This document shows, in pieces, positions 16,939-25,389 of a stretch of DNA of 64,000 nt (position 1 is the first letter of the stretch; each line of letters opens with the position of its first letter). The translations under genes were made by a program, and so were the position numbers. The notes under the pieces were generated by a model that saw only the letters and a list, made by a program, of their open reading frames with translations, made no database searches and was not told where the DNA came from. The stretch is from Desulfuromonadaceae bacterium. Lineage in GTDB: Bacteria; Desulfobacterota; Desulfuromonadia; Geobacterales; Pseudopelobacteraceae. The stretch covers positions 1 to 64,000 of the forward strand of contig JAQUHA010000021.1 in assembly GCA_028683855.1 (NCBI GenBank), read 5' to 3'.

Positions 16939-18065
16939 GCAATCATAATGACGATATAAAACTTAAACTGGCTTGGCAGACCGCTTTTGAACTGCGTACT
17001 TGCCCTGACAACAAAACTCTTCACGCTGCCGATCTGGATGAAAATCTAAGCAGGCATTTGGCAATTTGTCACGTCTGCCGTGATAAGCGCGAGATGCAGC
17101 AGGATGAGCGAGATGCCTGGAAAACTTTGAAGGAAAAGTTCGCTACTTTAACCATGAAGCCGGGAATAGGTACTGATAAGAAAGCCGGGCAGGTCTGGAC
17201 AATCAATCGTGAGTTCGGCGGCTGGCGTGTTGATGGTCGATACATCAAACCGCCGAGTGTCATGCTATTGGAAAAGGTCGATGGGACTTCTGGTTGGCGT
17301 GTGGCGCAACTTTACAGTGACACTCGGTTAATGGGAAGCGGCGACGTTACTCTTGATGAACGGTATGGATTTGCAGAAACCTGGAATTGTTATTCGTTAA
17401 AGGAAGATCGTTTTGACAAGTGCCTTGGTGGAGTGAAACCGGACGAGTTGAAGCAGGCGATTACTGCATCCGTTACTGCTCATGAGCCAGCACCGGAAGG
17501 TTCGATCCTCTCGTTCTTTCGCAGTATGGAGATAGAGGTGGGTGCGTTTGTGGCAGTGCCTGCGGTGGCGGAATTGGTTGAGGAATGGGAAGCTAAATTA
17601 GCTAATAATGAGGTTTTCCTCCAGAATATTATCGGCTCATTGGCGGATGCATATCAAAAACTTGCTGGATTCAAACTTCCAGAGTTTGCAGAATCTCTGA
17701 TCGATTTGCTTTCTGGGGCTACAGATCCACATGGTATTTTACCCGTTGTCGCATCTACCAGCGTCCCTTTATCGGTAAATATTGTTATTAAACATATGGA
17801 CGGGGCAATTACCATACGAACGGTTGGCGCAACCCTTACTGATAATAATTGGGAAGATGGCGATTATTACGTTGCCGGAAAACTCAATGAAATACAAAAT
17901 GAAGAGCTCTTTCTTGTTGCATCACTCAACGTCAATGGAAAAGTTGTATGCGAATGTCAAAGTAATATTGAGAAAGATTCGCCTTACTTTGACATAGTAT
18001 TCAGTGATGTTGCGAAAGATGCAGGGGCAATAGAAAATCTAAAATTTATATTGGTGCGACCATGA
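16935..18065 (+). CDS. Soluble zinc-finger (anti-sigma-like) protein
   Basis: A 376-residue protein. LSRHLAICHVCRDK near residue 45 gives the His-x3-Cys-x2-Cys motif of ZAS anti-sigma factors. Unlike most of these it has no transmembrane segment, so it should act in the cytoplasm. The middle (about 75-150) is strand-rich with many Trp and Gly; an acidic helix follows (about 195-230), and the C-terminus (about 270-376) is beta-sandwich-like. The ATGA overlap with the sigma-like gene fits a binding pair. The large C-terminal part may sense a ligand or be a substrate for the downstream protease/unfoldase, by analogy with regulated anti-sigma proteolysis (inference). Confidence 0.65.
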   Translation: MSNHNDDIKLKLAWQTAFELRTCPDNKTLHAADLDENLSRHLAICHVCRDKREMQQDERDAWKTLKEKFATLTMKPGIGTDKKAGQVWTINREFGGWRVDGRYIKPPSVMLLEKVDGTSGWRVAQLYSDTRLMGSGDVTLDERYGFAETWNCYSLKEDRFDKCLGGVKPDELKQAITASVTAHEPAPEGSILSFFRSMEIEVGAFVAVPAVAELVEEWEAKLANNEVFLQNIIGSLADAYQKLAGFKLPEFAESLIDLLSGATDPHGILPVVASTSVPLSVNIVIKHMDGAITIRTVGATLTDNNWEDGDYYVAGKLNEIQNEELFLVASLNVNGKVVCECQSNIEKDSPYFDIVFSDVAKDAGAIENLKFILVRP

Positions 18066-20638
18066 TTGAGTTTAACTGGGAACTAACACAGATTCCAACG
18101 GCAATTAAGAAAGGTTTGCTTGAAAAGCAAATAGCGAAATTTATTCGACCACATGATGCAATATGGGGTGATGCTGCCGATAGCTTTGTAGTATTGGCTG
18201 AAAGCATTTATGAATTGTTGCCATCCCCACATATGCAGCGTCAGTTTCTTTCTGTTTGTCTTGGAAGCTACCTTCTAGACCCCAGAAAGGCACCTGTCAC
18301 AGTTCCTGCTTGGATACAGAAAAGAACGTCTATAACTGATCTCATAGGCATTGACGTATCGTTTGAAGAACTTTGTTCGTGGCGCTGGGATCGGGCTGCG
18401 TTTCCGGTATTGGATGAAAATGAAAACGGGAAAAACGACACCATTTACTATGCCTTGGTTGCCAGTTACAAAACCGATTCGTACCCACTTTGTCCTTCGT
18501 GGATTTTGGATGTTTTGAATGTTGAGGCGTTAGACTCCGTAAAAATCGCATCTGAACTTGCCTGCAAATCACAATCTGACTGTCAATTTTTCTTCTGGCC
18601 CTTTATTAATCCAAAAAAACCTACCCATGACAGATCCCTTGGACTTCCCATTTATTTGTCGTTTCTTTCGTTGGTGAAAGAGAAGCCAATACCTCCGATT
18701 ATTGCCACAGGTGAGCTGAATCGATTTGGAGAGCTTCATTCAATACAAGGCGTGCTGAATAAATGCGACAAAGCGTTTGAGAAAAAATTCAAATTATTCA
18801 TTTATCCTGAGGATGGTTCTCGCTTGGAGCAGCAAAGGGAGTATAAGCCTGTTGGTGTCGCTACCCTTGCACAAGCTGAATATGAATGGGGTGTCGGTAA
18901 ATCAGCTAGTGTTTCTTCGCAACGCGACTCATCAATGTCAATTCCTTTTGTAAACGCACCTGAAGTACTCAAACAACAAAACAACGTCCAAGGTGGGAGT
19001 GCTGAAAACGCTCCTTCGCTCCCGACACTCACAGAGACTCAGGCTGAGGCAGTCAACGCAATAATCCGTTTTATCAATTCTCCTACAGACTGTTTTATTT
19101 TAAGAGGTGGTGCAGGCACTGGAAAGACAACGCTATTAAAGGTGTTGATTCATACACTCATGGAAAACAATCGTTGCTGCATGCTACTTGCGCCCACTGG
19201 TCGTGCTGCCCGTATACTTGGTAATAAGACAGAACACCCTGCTTGCACCATTCATTCTAAAATATATTCATTTGCTGATTTTGAAGTTTTTGAGCATGCA
19301 GTAGCAGTTAATGACCCTGGTACTCGGCTTCACTTTGAACTGAAAACAGACGATCCTGGCGATAACATCTTTATTGTTGATGAATCTTCAATGGTTGCTG
19401 ATATCGAAAGCGAGCCGGATGATGTGCGGTTCGGGTCTGGTCGACTGCTTGCTGATCTAATGGAATATACCCGGATTGGTAGACCTGGTCGCGACCCTGG
19501 CGGATCAAAAATTATTTTTGTTGGCGATCCTTGCCAATTACCACCGGTCAAACAGGATATTTCGCCGGCACTATCATCTGACTATATGACGAAGAACCAC
19601 GGTCTTACCTGTGCTGAATTCGAAATCAGAGGGATAGTGCGCCAGAAGTCCGATAGTGAGATTCTTGAAAAAGCTAATTGTCTGCGTGATGGTATTGAAA
19701 AGGGCGTATTCAATACTTTAGATCTGTCCTCATCATCTGGTGAAATTGCTAAAATGTCATCAAGTGAGGCGGTCTCATTAGTCGCTGAATCTGGCAACAA
19801 AGCTGTTTTGATAACCTATAGCAACCAACAGGCTCTTGAACTAAATCGAGAAGTGCGCGCCTTGCTATGGGGAAATGAAAACCTGCCAGTTCAAGTGTCA
19901 GATACTTTATTGGTGAATAAAAACGCCATAAAACATCGACTTTTTAACGGTGATCTGGTGAAGGTTACAAAGGTTTCTGAAAACGTTGAAGAAAAACATG
20001 TATTCAAAAATACCAATACGCCTGTGTATCTAAAATTCAGACAGATACAAGTTGCATATCCATCTTCTACCGGGAAAGACGTCTACATAGATTGCTTTAT
20101 CCTTGAAAACATACTTGACTCTCGTGAACGCACTCTCAGTCCGTTAGTGCAACGGGCACTTTTTGTAGATTTCAAGATTAGAAATTCTAGGCTGAAAATT
20201 GGAACAGCGGAATTTAGAAATGCTTTGATGGAAGATGAATATTTCAATGCTCTTCAGGTAAAGTATGGCTACGCAATGACTTGCCACAAAGCTCAAGGTG
20301 GCGAATGGGATAGTCGAACATATTCACCAAAATCTCATAGCTACACACCTTCAACGCACCGTATTCCATCATCACCAAAGAGATATACCAACAACCCAAA
20401 ATCATACAGTCCTGGTGGTGTCAAAAGAACAGATGATGGCAAGATTGCCAGAAATATGTCAACACGGCATGATTTTCTAAAAGATCGTGGTTTGTCAAAG
20501 GTTCCAAAAGGGTATCAAGTTGACCACAAAAAGCCGCTCTATGCTGGTGGCGCTGATACACCATCCAATATGCAATTACTTACTATTACTGAGCATCGGG
20601 CGAAAACAAAAAATGATTACAGGCGGTATGGCAGATAG
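18062..20638 (+). CDS. Lon-like protease / RecD-like SF1 helicase / HNH nuclease fusion
   Basis: An 858-residue protein with three parts. (1) Residues about 175-270 align without gaps over the Lon protease C-terminal region: TGEL (216-219), then VLNK ending in Lys234 at the Lon catalytic Lys position, and Ser192 in SLG at the Lon catalytic Ser position. (2) Residues about 320-750 are a RecD2-like helicase: Walker A GGAGTGKTT (349-357), APTGRAAR, Walker B IVDESSM (438-444), GDPCQLPPV (488-496) and HKAQGGEW (742-749). (3) After residue 750 the helicase stops before motif VI and a Ser/Tyr/Pro linker leads to an HNH-type nuclease (YQVDHKKPL, NMQLL, EHRAKTK; H822, N836, H845). Missing motif VI, which carries the arginine finger, suggests recombination replaced the helicase end. 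ATGA overlap joins it to the preceding gene. Confidence 0.75.
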   Translation: MIEFNWELTQIPTAIKKGLLEKQIAKFIRPHDAIWGDAADSFVVLAESIYELLPSPHMQRQFLSVCLGSYLLDPRKAPVTVPAWIQKRTSITDLIGIDVSFEELCSWRWDRAAFPVLDENENGKNDTIYYALVASYKTDSYPLCPSWILDVLNVEALDSVKIASELACKSQSDCQFFFWPFINPKKPTHDRSLGLPIYLSFLSLVKEKPIPPIIATGELNRFGELHSIQGVLNKCDKAFEKKFKLFIYPEDGSRLEQQREYKPVGVATLAQAEYEWGVGKSASVSSQRDSSMSIPFVNAPEVLKQQNNVQGGSAENAPSLPTLTETQAEAVNAIIRFINSPTDCFILRGGAGTGKTTLLKVLIHTLMENNRCCMLLAPTGRAARILGNKTEHPACTIHSKIYSFADFEVFEHAVAVNDPGTRLHFELKTDDPGDNIFIVDESSMVADIESEPDDVRFGSGRLLADLMEYTRIGRPGRDPGGSKIIFVGDPCQLPPVKQDISPALSSDYMTKNHGLTCAEFEIRGIVRQKSDSEILEKANCLRDGIEKGVFNTLDLSSSSGEIAKMSSSEAVSLVAESGNKAVLITYSNQQALELNREVRALLWGNENLPVQVSDTLLVNKNAIKHRLFNGDLVKVTKVSENVEEKHVFKNTNTPVYLKFRQIQVAYPSSTGKDVYIDCFILENILDSRERTLSPLVQRALFVDFKIRNSRLKIGTAEFRNALMEDEYFNALQVKYGYAMTCHKAQGGEWDSRTYSPKSHSYTPSTHRIPSSPKRYTNNPKSYSPGGVKRTDDGKIARNMSTRHDFLKDRGLSKVPKGYQVDHKKPLYAGGADTPSNMQLLTITEHRAKTKNDYRRYGR

Positions 20639-20780
20639 AAATACAGACTTCATTGAAAAAAGAAGAAATGCGGTGGGTGCCAACAGAACCTTTTCTGACG
20701 TGACTTTCTCGTAATTCGAGGTACCAAGGCTAAGAATAAACATTAAGAGGTTTTTGAACAACATTTTCATTGAGGAACAA

Positions 20781-22046
20781 ATGGCAAGAGTCGATTTTAC
20801 TACATTTCAGGAAGCATCCGATTTTTCCAGGAATATTTCTATTACTCTCAGGAGAGCGACTGCAATCCACCGGGAAAGTAATATCTGGTGGGTAAATGAT
20901 CCGAGTAATGAAGATGTCAATTCAAATCTGGCAACAAAACCTGCTGAACGTTCTTTGGACAAGCAAACCTACCTATTCGATAAGTCAGGTTCCCTCGTTT
21001 CAATTTTGGATGCCAATCAGATTGAACTGCCAAAATACTCATTAAAAGTGTTATCAAAACAGGATGTAGTTACAGGAAGATTTACAACGGGCGAAAACAA
21101 AAAATCTTTCAAGGAACGACTCAAACATCTCCAGGAGTATCTCGGCAAACGCGTAATCGGTCAGGATGACTCAATTGATTCTATCTGTAGAAGACTGCGG
21201 ATAGCATACTCCGGATTTTCTCATCGAAGCGGTCCAGTTGCCGTCTTTTTGTGTATAGGTCCTTCCGGGGTGGGTAAAACCGAACTGGCAAAAGCGCTCG
21301 CATCGGATCTCATGGGTGGAGAACAGTTTCTTATCCGCCTTGATATGTCTGAATACATGGAAGCGCACAGCGTATCCAAGCTGATAGGCTCACCTCCAGG
21401 CTATGTCGGCTATGATGAAGAAGGGCAATTAACTGGAAAGTTGCGCGCAAATCCTCGTTCGGTGCTGCTTCTGGATGAAGTTGAGAAAGCGCATCCACGG
21501 GTTATGGACATGTTTTTGCAACTATTTGGTGAGGGTCGCATCACTGACTCAAAAGGGGAGACGGTTGACGCCGGCAATGTGATTGTGGTGATGACTTCGA
21601 ACATCAGAATTAAGGAGAACAGCAGAATCGGCTTTGCCACCGGAGACCAAAGAACAACTGAGATCCAACTTGATTCCTTGAAGAAATTCTTTCGCACCGA
21701 GCTTGTCAACAGGATTGATAAAGTAGTCATCTTTAACAGGCTTGAACATGACAGCATCCGGAAGATTATCAAACCCATGCTGGCCGAGATACGGACAAAC
21801 CTTTTAAAACTTCATGGGGCCAATCTGTCAGTCAGCGACGATCTGATAGAATTCCTGATTAACGAAGGATATGACCCTGAATTTGGCGTACGTGAATTGA
21901 AGCGAACCGTTGAGCACTTTATCCTGGGGGGATTAGGTGAACTGATGCTACACGAGGAACTCAAAGCTGGAAATACAATCTCTGCCTATATGTCCGATGC
22001 CGCCATCGCTTTTTCTTTAGATAAAAGTTGTAAGGCTCAGCCTTAG
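20781..22046 (+). CDS. Single-domain ClpA/ClpB D2-type AAA+ unfoldase
   Basis: A 421-residue protein. Residues 1-110 are unique and replace the usual N-domain and first AAA ring. Then VIGQDDSI, Walker A GPSGVGKTE (160-168), pore loop GSPPGYVGYDEEGQLT, Walker B LLLDEVEKAHP, sensor 1 MTSN (271-274), arginine finger in ELVNRID, and sensor 2 in GVRELKR. Between sensor 1 and the Arg finger it has RIGFATG, aligned with the IGL loop by which ClpA docks on ClpP, so ClpP partnership is plausible. The ATG at 20781 has GAGG upstream. It follows the fusion gene after 142 non-coding bases, same strand. Confidence 0.82.
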   Translation: MARVDFTTFQEASDFSRNISITLRRATAIHRESNIWWVNDPSNEDVNSNLATKPAERSLDKQTYLFDKSGSLVSILDANQIELPKYSLKVLSKQDVVTGRFTTGENKKSFKERLKHLQEYLGKRVIGQDDSIDSICRRLRIAYSGFSHRSGPVAVFLCIGPSGVGKTELAKALASDLMGGEQFLIRLDMSEYMEAHSVSKLIGSPPGYVGYDEEGQLTGKLRANPRSVLLLDEVEKAHPRVMDMFLQLFGEGRITDSKGETVDAGNVIVVMTSNIRIKENSRIGFATGDQRTTEIQLDSLKKFFRTELVNRIDKVVIFNRLEHDSIRKIIKPMLAEIRTNLLKLHGANLSVSDDLIEFLINEGYDPEFGVRELKRTVEHFILGGLGELMLHEELKAGNTISAYMSDAAIAFSLDKSCKAQP

Positions 22047-22382
22047 CTGTAGGGAGTATGTGAATATCGGTGAATAAAAAAGGAGATGACAATGGATATC
22101 CGAGTTGTCGTGAACTACGCTCGCCAAAAGTAAAATACCCCGCAGAAATTATTTTTTTGAAATCAGTCACCTCAGTGCCGTGTCTCATATCAGAAGCCGA
22201 AATCATTGGCAAACTGATCCAGGAGGCACGACATGTTCCCATCTCACAACCCCGCACAGCAGGTATTCAACTGGCACTGCCGCAAAAATAACATCTCTGA
22301 ATCCAACTTCGCCAATGCCGCTGTTGATATGCAAAAACATGTATCCCGAATCCGCAAGCTGTATAAACAGCCTATTGGCCGC
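22047..22382 (+). other. Degenerate region; possible 5' gene fragment at 22233
   Basis: Between the unfoldase and the nucleotidyltransferase. An ATG at 22233 has a strong AGGAGG site and begins MFPSHNPAQQVFNWHCRKNN, but the frame soon runs antisense through the nucleotidyltransferase and comM, so only the first about 50 residues could be genuine. A second good ribosome site (AGGAGATGACA) before an ATG at 22092 opens only 13 codons. These look like remnants of disrupted genes. Confidence 0.4.
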
Positions 22383-22676
22383 TCAATTCCTTATGACGAT
22401 GCTGACTTCCGCGCAGCATATACGGTCAATCAGATGTGGGCTGACCGCGTGCTCAGTCAGCAAGTCAATCTTAACCCCCAGGAGTTCAGAAAGTTCACGT
22501 TCTATTCGAATGACACCGAGGAGACTTTTCTGCTCTTTGAACCAAACCATAAGATCCAGATCGCTGTCGGGACCGGCTTCATTACGGGCATAAGAACCAA
22601 AAACACCGATTTTTTCTGCACCGTGCTGGCGCATGAAACTAATTATCTTGTCATCGAACCTAGTGACCTGAGCCAT
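22383..22676 (-). CDS. MNT-type nucleotidyltransferase (MntA-like antitoxin), lone
   Basis: A 97-residue protein. GVFGSYARNEAGPDSDLDLMVWF contains the GSYARxxA and SDxDL motifs of minimal nucleotidyltransferases; the two Asp residues bind metal. MNT proteins are usually paired with a HEPN RNase toxin, which they AMPylate. No HEPN gene is adjacent on either side: a truncated comM lies upstream and degenerate DNA downstream. Either the partner was lost or it is an orphan. Confidence 0.82.
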   Translation of the reverse strand: MAQVTRFDDKIISFMRQHGAEKIGVFGSYARNEAGPDSDLDLMVWFKEQKSLLGVIRIERELSELLGVKIDLLTEHAVSPHLIDRICCAEVSIVIRN

Positions 22677-22724
22677 AATTATTCCTCTTCTCTGTATAGA
22701 GCTTTGATATCTTCTGAGTTGCTT

Positions 22725-23207
22725 TTAACTGGGCTTCCGATCCAGACTCCGGTACTGGATCGCCTCAGCGATATGCTGTTCGTGGATGGTGGTGCTGCCG
22801 TCAAGGTCGGCAATGGTGCGAGCTACTTTGAGGATGCGGGTGTAGGTTCGGGCAGAGAAGCCGAGACGGTCGGTGACCAGTTCCAGCATACGGTTGCCGG
22901 AGGCGTCCAGTTCGCAATATTTCTTGATGAAGCGTGGCGTCATTTGGGCGTTACAGTGAATTTTGGTACCTTTGTAACGCTCCAACTGAAGCTCTCGTGA
23001 ATGTTCGACCCGCTTGGCTATGGCGGCGGAACTTTCCGCTTCACCACGATCGGCAAGGTCACGATATTTGACCGCAGGTACTTCGATGTGGATATCGATG
23101 CGGTCGAGGAGCGGTCCGGAGATGCGGGAACGGTAGCGATGAATAGCAACCGGGGTGCAGGTGCATGGGTGGGTCGGGTCGGACAGATACCCGCAGGGGC
23201 AGGGGTG
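22725..23207 (-). pseudogene. comM: 3' part of comM/yifB (Mg-chelatase-like ATPase)
   Basis: Read on the minus strand, HPCPCGYLSDPTHPC, then IHRYRSRISGPLLDRIDIHIEVPAV and the C-terminal helix bundle match the last third of ComM/YifB. The Walker motifs and N-terminal Lon-like domain are absent: upstream of HPCPC the sequence becomes the XRE cassette. This is a truncated gene, cut exactly where the cassette begins. An open frame continues to 23255 but that extension is not ComM. Confidence 0.85.
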
Positions 23208-23690
23208 TGTTAACCTTTCTCTACTATACCCACTTAAAACGGCACTCGTTCTCAATTCAAATTCCCCTCGAAAAACAGCATCTTCCCGGTTATCCAGAAT
23301 TTCCCATCACCGTCGGTGAACACATCCGCAAGAAACGAATGGATCTTGGGCTCCTCCAGAGAGAAGTTGCCGAGATCATCGGCGTCACCGAGTCCTCTAT
23401 CTGGAACTGGGAACATGGCACTGAACCAGAACTGCAATATAATCCAAGAATTATCAAATTTCTAGGTTATATTCCGTTCGACTGTCCAGATGACACAGTG
23501 GGGCGGCTTGCGTGGTACAAGAGAGCAATGGGGATGAACCTGGATCATCTGGGTGAGGCGATGGGGCGTGATCCGGAGCAGTTATCAGATTGGTTGAGTG
23601 GGCGGCATAATCCGTTCCGGAAGAACCGGGAGAAGATCGAACGGTTCCTAGAAAACCAGAGAACCTTCCTTCTGCCAGAGAAAAAATAGA
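23200..23690 (+). repeat. XRE cassette, copy 1
   Basis: This segment is nearly identical by eye to 35683-36169. Shared sequence starts at CAGGGGTGTGTTAACC in both places and continues through the XRE gene to near its stop. The DNA left of the start is unrelated (comM here, spacer DNA there). A 3' fragment also occurs at about 15100-15198. Confidence 0.85.
23207..23689 (+). CDS. XRE-family helix-turn-helix protein (cassette copy 1)
   Basis: A 160-residue protein. GEHIRKKRMDLGLLQREVA then VTESSIWNWEHG is a Cro/cI-type HTH at about residues 37-65; FLGYIPFDCPDDT follows, and the C-terminus is a second helical block with QLSDWLSGRHNPFRKNRE. It probably binds DNA and regulates nearby genes or its own spread. 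The start is GTG at 23207 because no ATG precedes the HTH; the true start is uncertain. It converges with the MBL-fold gene four bases away. Confidence 0.75.
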   Translation: MLTFLYYTHLKRHSFSIQIPLEKQHLPGYPEFPITVGEHIRKKRMDLGLLQREVAEIIGVTESSIWNWEHGTEPELQYNPRIIKFLGYIPFDCPDDTVGRLAWYKRAMGMNLDHLGEAMGRDPEQLSDWLSGRHNPFRKNREKIERFLENQRTFLLPEKK

Positions 23691-23692
23691 AG

Positions 23693-24781
23693 TTATTTTC
23701 TTCCGAGAAGAGCAGCTTTCCACCACATTTGACCGCTCGTTGTACTTTGCATGCTAACGGGATCTCCAATTACCGGGGTCAAGACCGGGATTCTTTGTAC
23801 GCTGCCCAGAGTGACAATCCTGTCAAACGGATCAGACCAAGAGTGCATCGACAGATCAAAGGTTCCATTATGGATAGGAAGCAGATTCTTGCCTTTCAGA
23901 TCTATATGGGCCTGAATACTTTCCTCAGGATGCATATGGACTTCCGGCCAGTTTTCATTGTAGGCACCGGTTTCCAGTAAGGTCAGGTCAAAAGGACCAT
24001 ATTTAGCCCCAATCTTTTTGAACCCGTCGAAGTAGCCCGAGTCTCCACTGAAGAACACTCGCTGATCATTAGCCCGGAATACCCACGATGCCCACTGGGT
24101 CCGATTCTTATTGAACAGGCCACGGCCTGAAAAGTGACGAGCGGGTGTAGCAACAAGGTGTAAACCGCCCACCTCCGTTTCCTGCCACCAGTCGAGTTGC
24201 TTCACCTTTGAGGACGGCACCCCCCAACCAACAATAATGTCTCCAACGCCAAGCGGCGTCAGAAAATACTCCGTCTTGACAGCCAACTTAATGATGGAAT
24301 CCTGGTCAAGGTGGTCGTAGTGGTCGTGCGAAATAATGACCGCCTTAATCGGCGGCAGATCGTCAATGGATATCGGCGGCTGATGAAATCTCTGCGGCCC
24401 GGCAAACTGTACCGGTGACGCCCGATCGGAGAACATCGGATCGGTTATCCAGAATGCGTCATTCAGTTTCAGTAGGACGGTGGAGTGACCAAGGCGGTAC
24501 ACCGTATTGTTCGGGGCGGCCAGCAACTGCTGTCGTGTCAACGTCTGTAAGGGAATTTTACCGGCGGGTCGAGTGTCGTTCGGCTTGTTGAAGAAAAAAT
24601 CCCACATGATGCGAGCTTGTTCGAGTGCCCCGCCTTTTGTCACATTGACTGGATTTTTTTGATCACTTTCGAGCGACAATGGTGACCGTGCAAGGGCGGT
24701 ATTGCCGTTATTGTTGAAAAGCGTGGTTGCCATAACTGTAAGGACTCCCAATATTACGATGAAAAATAGAATTCGTTTCAT
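23693..24781 (-). CDS. MBL-fold metallohydrolase, exported (NAPE-PLD/UlaG-like)
   Basis: A 362-residue protein with an N-terminal hydrophobic signal (about 4-22). The metal motif SHDHYDHLD is preceded by LGHSTVLLKL and ITDPMF, followed by TPARHFSGRG, FSGDSGYFDGF and PIHNGTFDLSMH: the beta-lactamase-fold arrangement seen in phospholipase D-like and UlaG-like hydrolases. It should bind two metals and cleave a phosphodiester or ester in the periplasm; the substrate is unknown. It is the last gene of a minus-strand run of redox and carbonyl-detoxification genes. Confidence 0.82.
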   Translation of the reverse strand: MKRILFFIVILGVLTVMATTLFNNNGNTALARSPLSLESDQKNPVNVTKGGALEQARIMWDFFFNKPNDTRPAGKIPLQTLTRQQLLAAPNNTVYRLGHSTVLLKLNDAFWITDPMFSDRASPVQFAGPQRFHQPPISIDDLPPIKAVIISHDHYDHLDQDSIIKLAVKTEYFLTPLGVGDIIVGWGVPSSKVKQLDWWQETEVGGLHLVATPARHFSGRGLFNKNRTQWASWVFRANDQRVFFSGDSGYFDGFKKIGAKYGPFDLTLLETGAYNENWPEVHMHPEESIQAHIDLKGKNLLPIHNGTFDLSMHSWSDPFDRIVTLGSVQRIPVLTPVIGDPVSMQSTTSGQMWWKAALLGRK

Positions 24782-24826
24782 TGTTGCCGCCGTCCAAGGA
24801 GTGACAGTGTGCCAATCACCACAACA

Positions 24827-25366
24827 CTAGACATTCTTACCCATTTCATATGCCTGGTTCATTGCGGGGCTTTTCTTGATGTCTCCCTTGTTCCATGCCC
24901 CAGTCCCGTAGATGATGCCCTTCTCCTTGGCTCCAGTCAGACAGGCAGCGAACCCCCGAAGTGATTCGAGTGTCCGTTCCAGCATTTCTTTATTGCCGAC
25001 TGCCGCGGTCATGATGAAATACATCTCCTTATTGCTGACTGCGGTATAGCGTGCATAGGTCCGATCTATCACGGTCTTCATCTGGGCATTCATGGTGTAG
25101 AAATAGACCGGTGTGGCCATGACTATCACGTCAGCGCTGATCATCTTATCAAGGAGCTCAGCCATATCGTCATTCTGGACGCAACTGCCGCCATTACCCT
25201 GGCAGGCGTCACAGGCGGTACAGTAATTGATGGCCTTGTCACATACGAATATCTTTTCTACATGATTTCCTGTTTCTGTAACCCCACGAATGAACTGGTC
25301 ACATAAAAGCTCAGAGTTCCCGCCTTTCCTGGGGCTGCCGGAGAGTACCACTACCTTCTTTGCCAT
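24827..25366 (-). CDS. Flavodoxin-like NAD(P)H-dependent FMN oxidoreductase
   Basis: A 179-residue protein. VVVLSGSPRKGGNSELLCDQF is the FMN phosphate-binding loop (SGSPRKGGNS), ATPVYFYTMNAQMKTVIDR the isoalloxazine region. CTACDACQGNGGSC holds a Cys cluster common in this iron-sulfur-flavoprotein-like branch. It probably reduces quinones or other electrophiles. The start at 25366 follows AAAGGA at good spacing. It lies just after the CMD gene on the same strand. Confidence 0.85.
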   Translation of the reverse strand: MAKKVVVLSGSPRKGGNSELLCDQFIRGVTETGNHVEKIFVCDKAINYCTACDACQGNGGSCVQNDDMAELLDKMISADVIVMATPVYFYTMNAQMKTVIDRTYARYTAVSNKEMYFIMTAAVGNKEMLERTLESLRGFAACLTGAKEKGIIYGTGAWNKGDIKKSPAMNQAYEMGKNV

Positions 25367-25389
25367 AATCATATTCCTTTCAATGCATC

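Noticed and set aside
22233..23000. 255-residue plus-strand ORF with a strong ribosome site
   Set aside because: Most of it runs antisense to an unmistakable nucleotidyltransferase and the comM fragment; only the first about 50 residues might be a real gene fragment, so it is reported as degenerate DNA.
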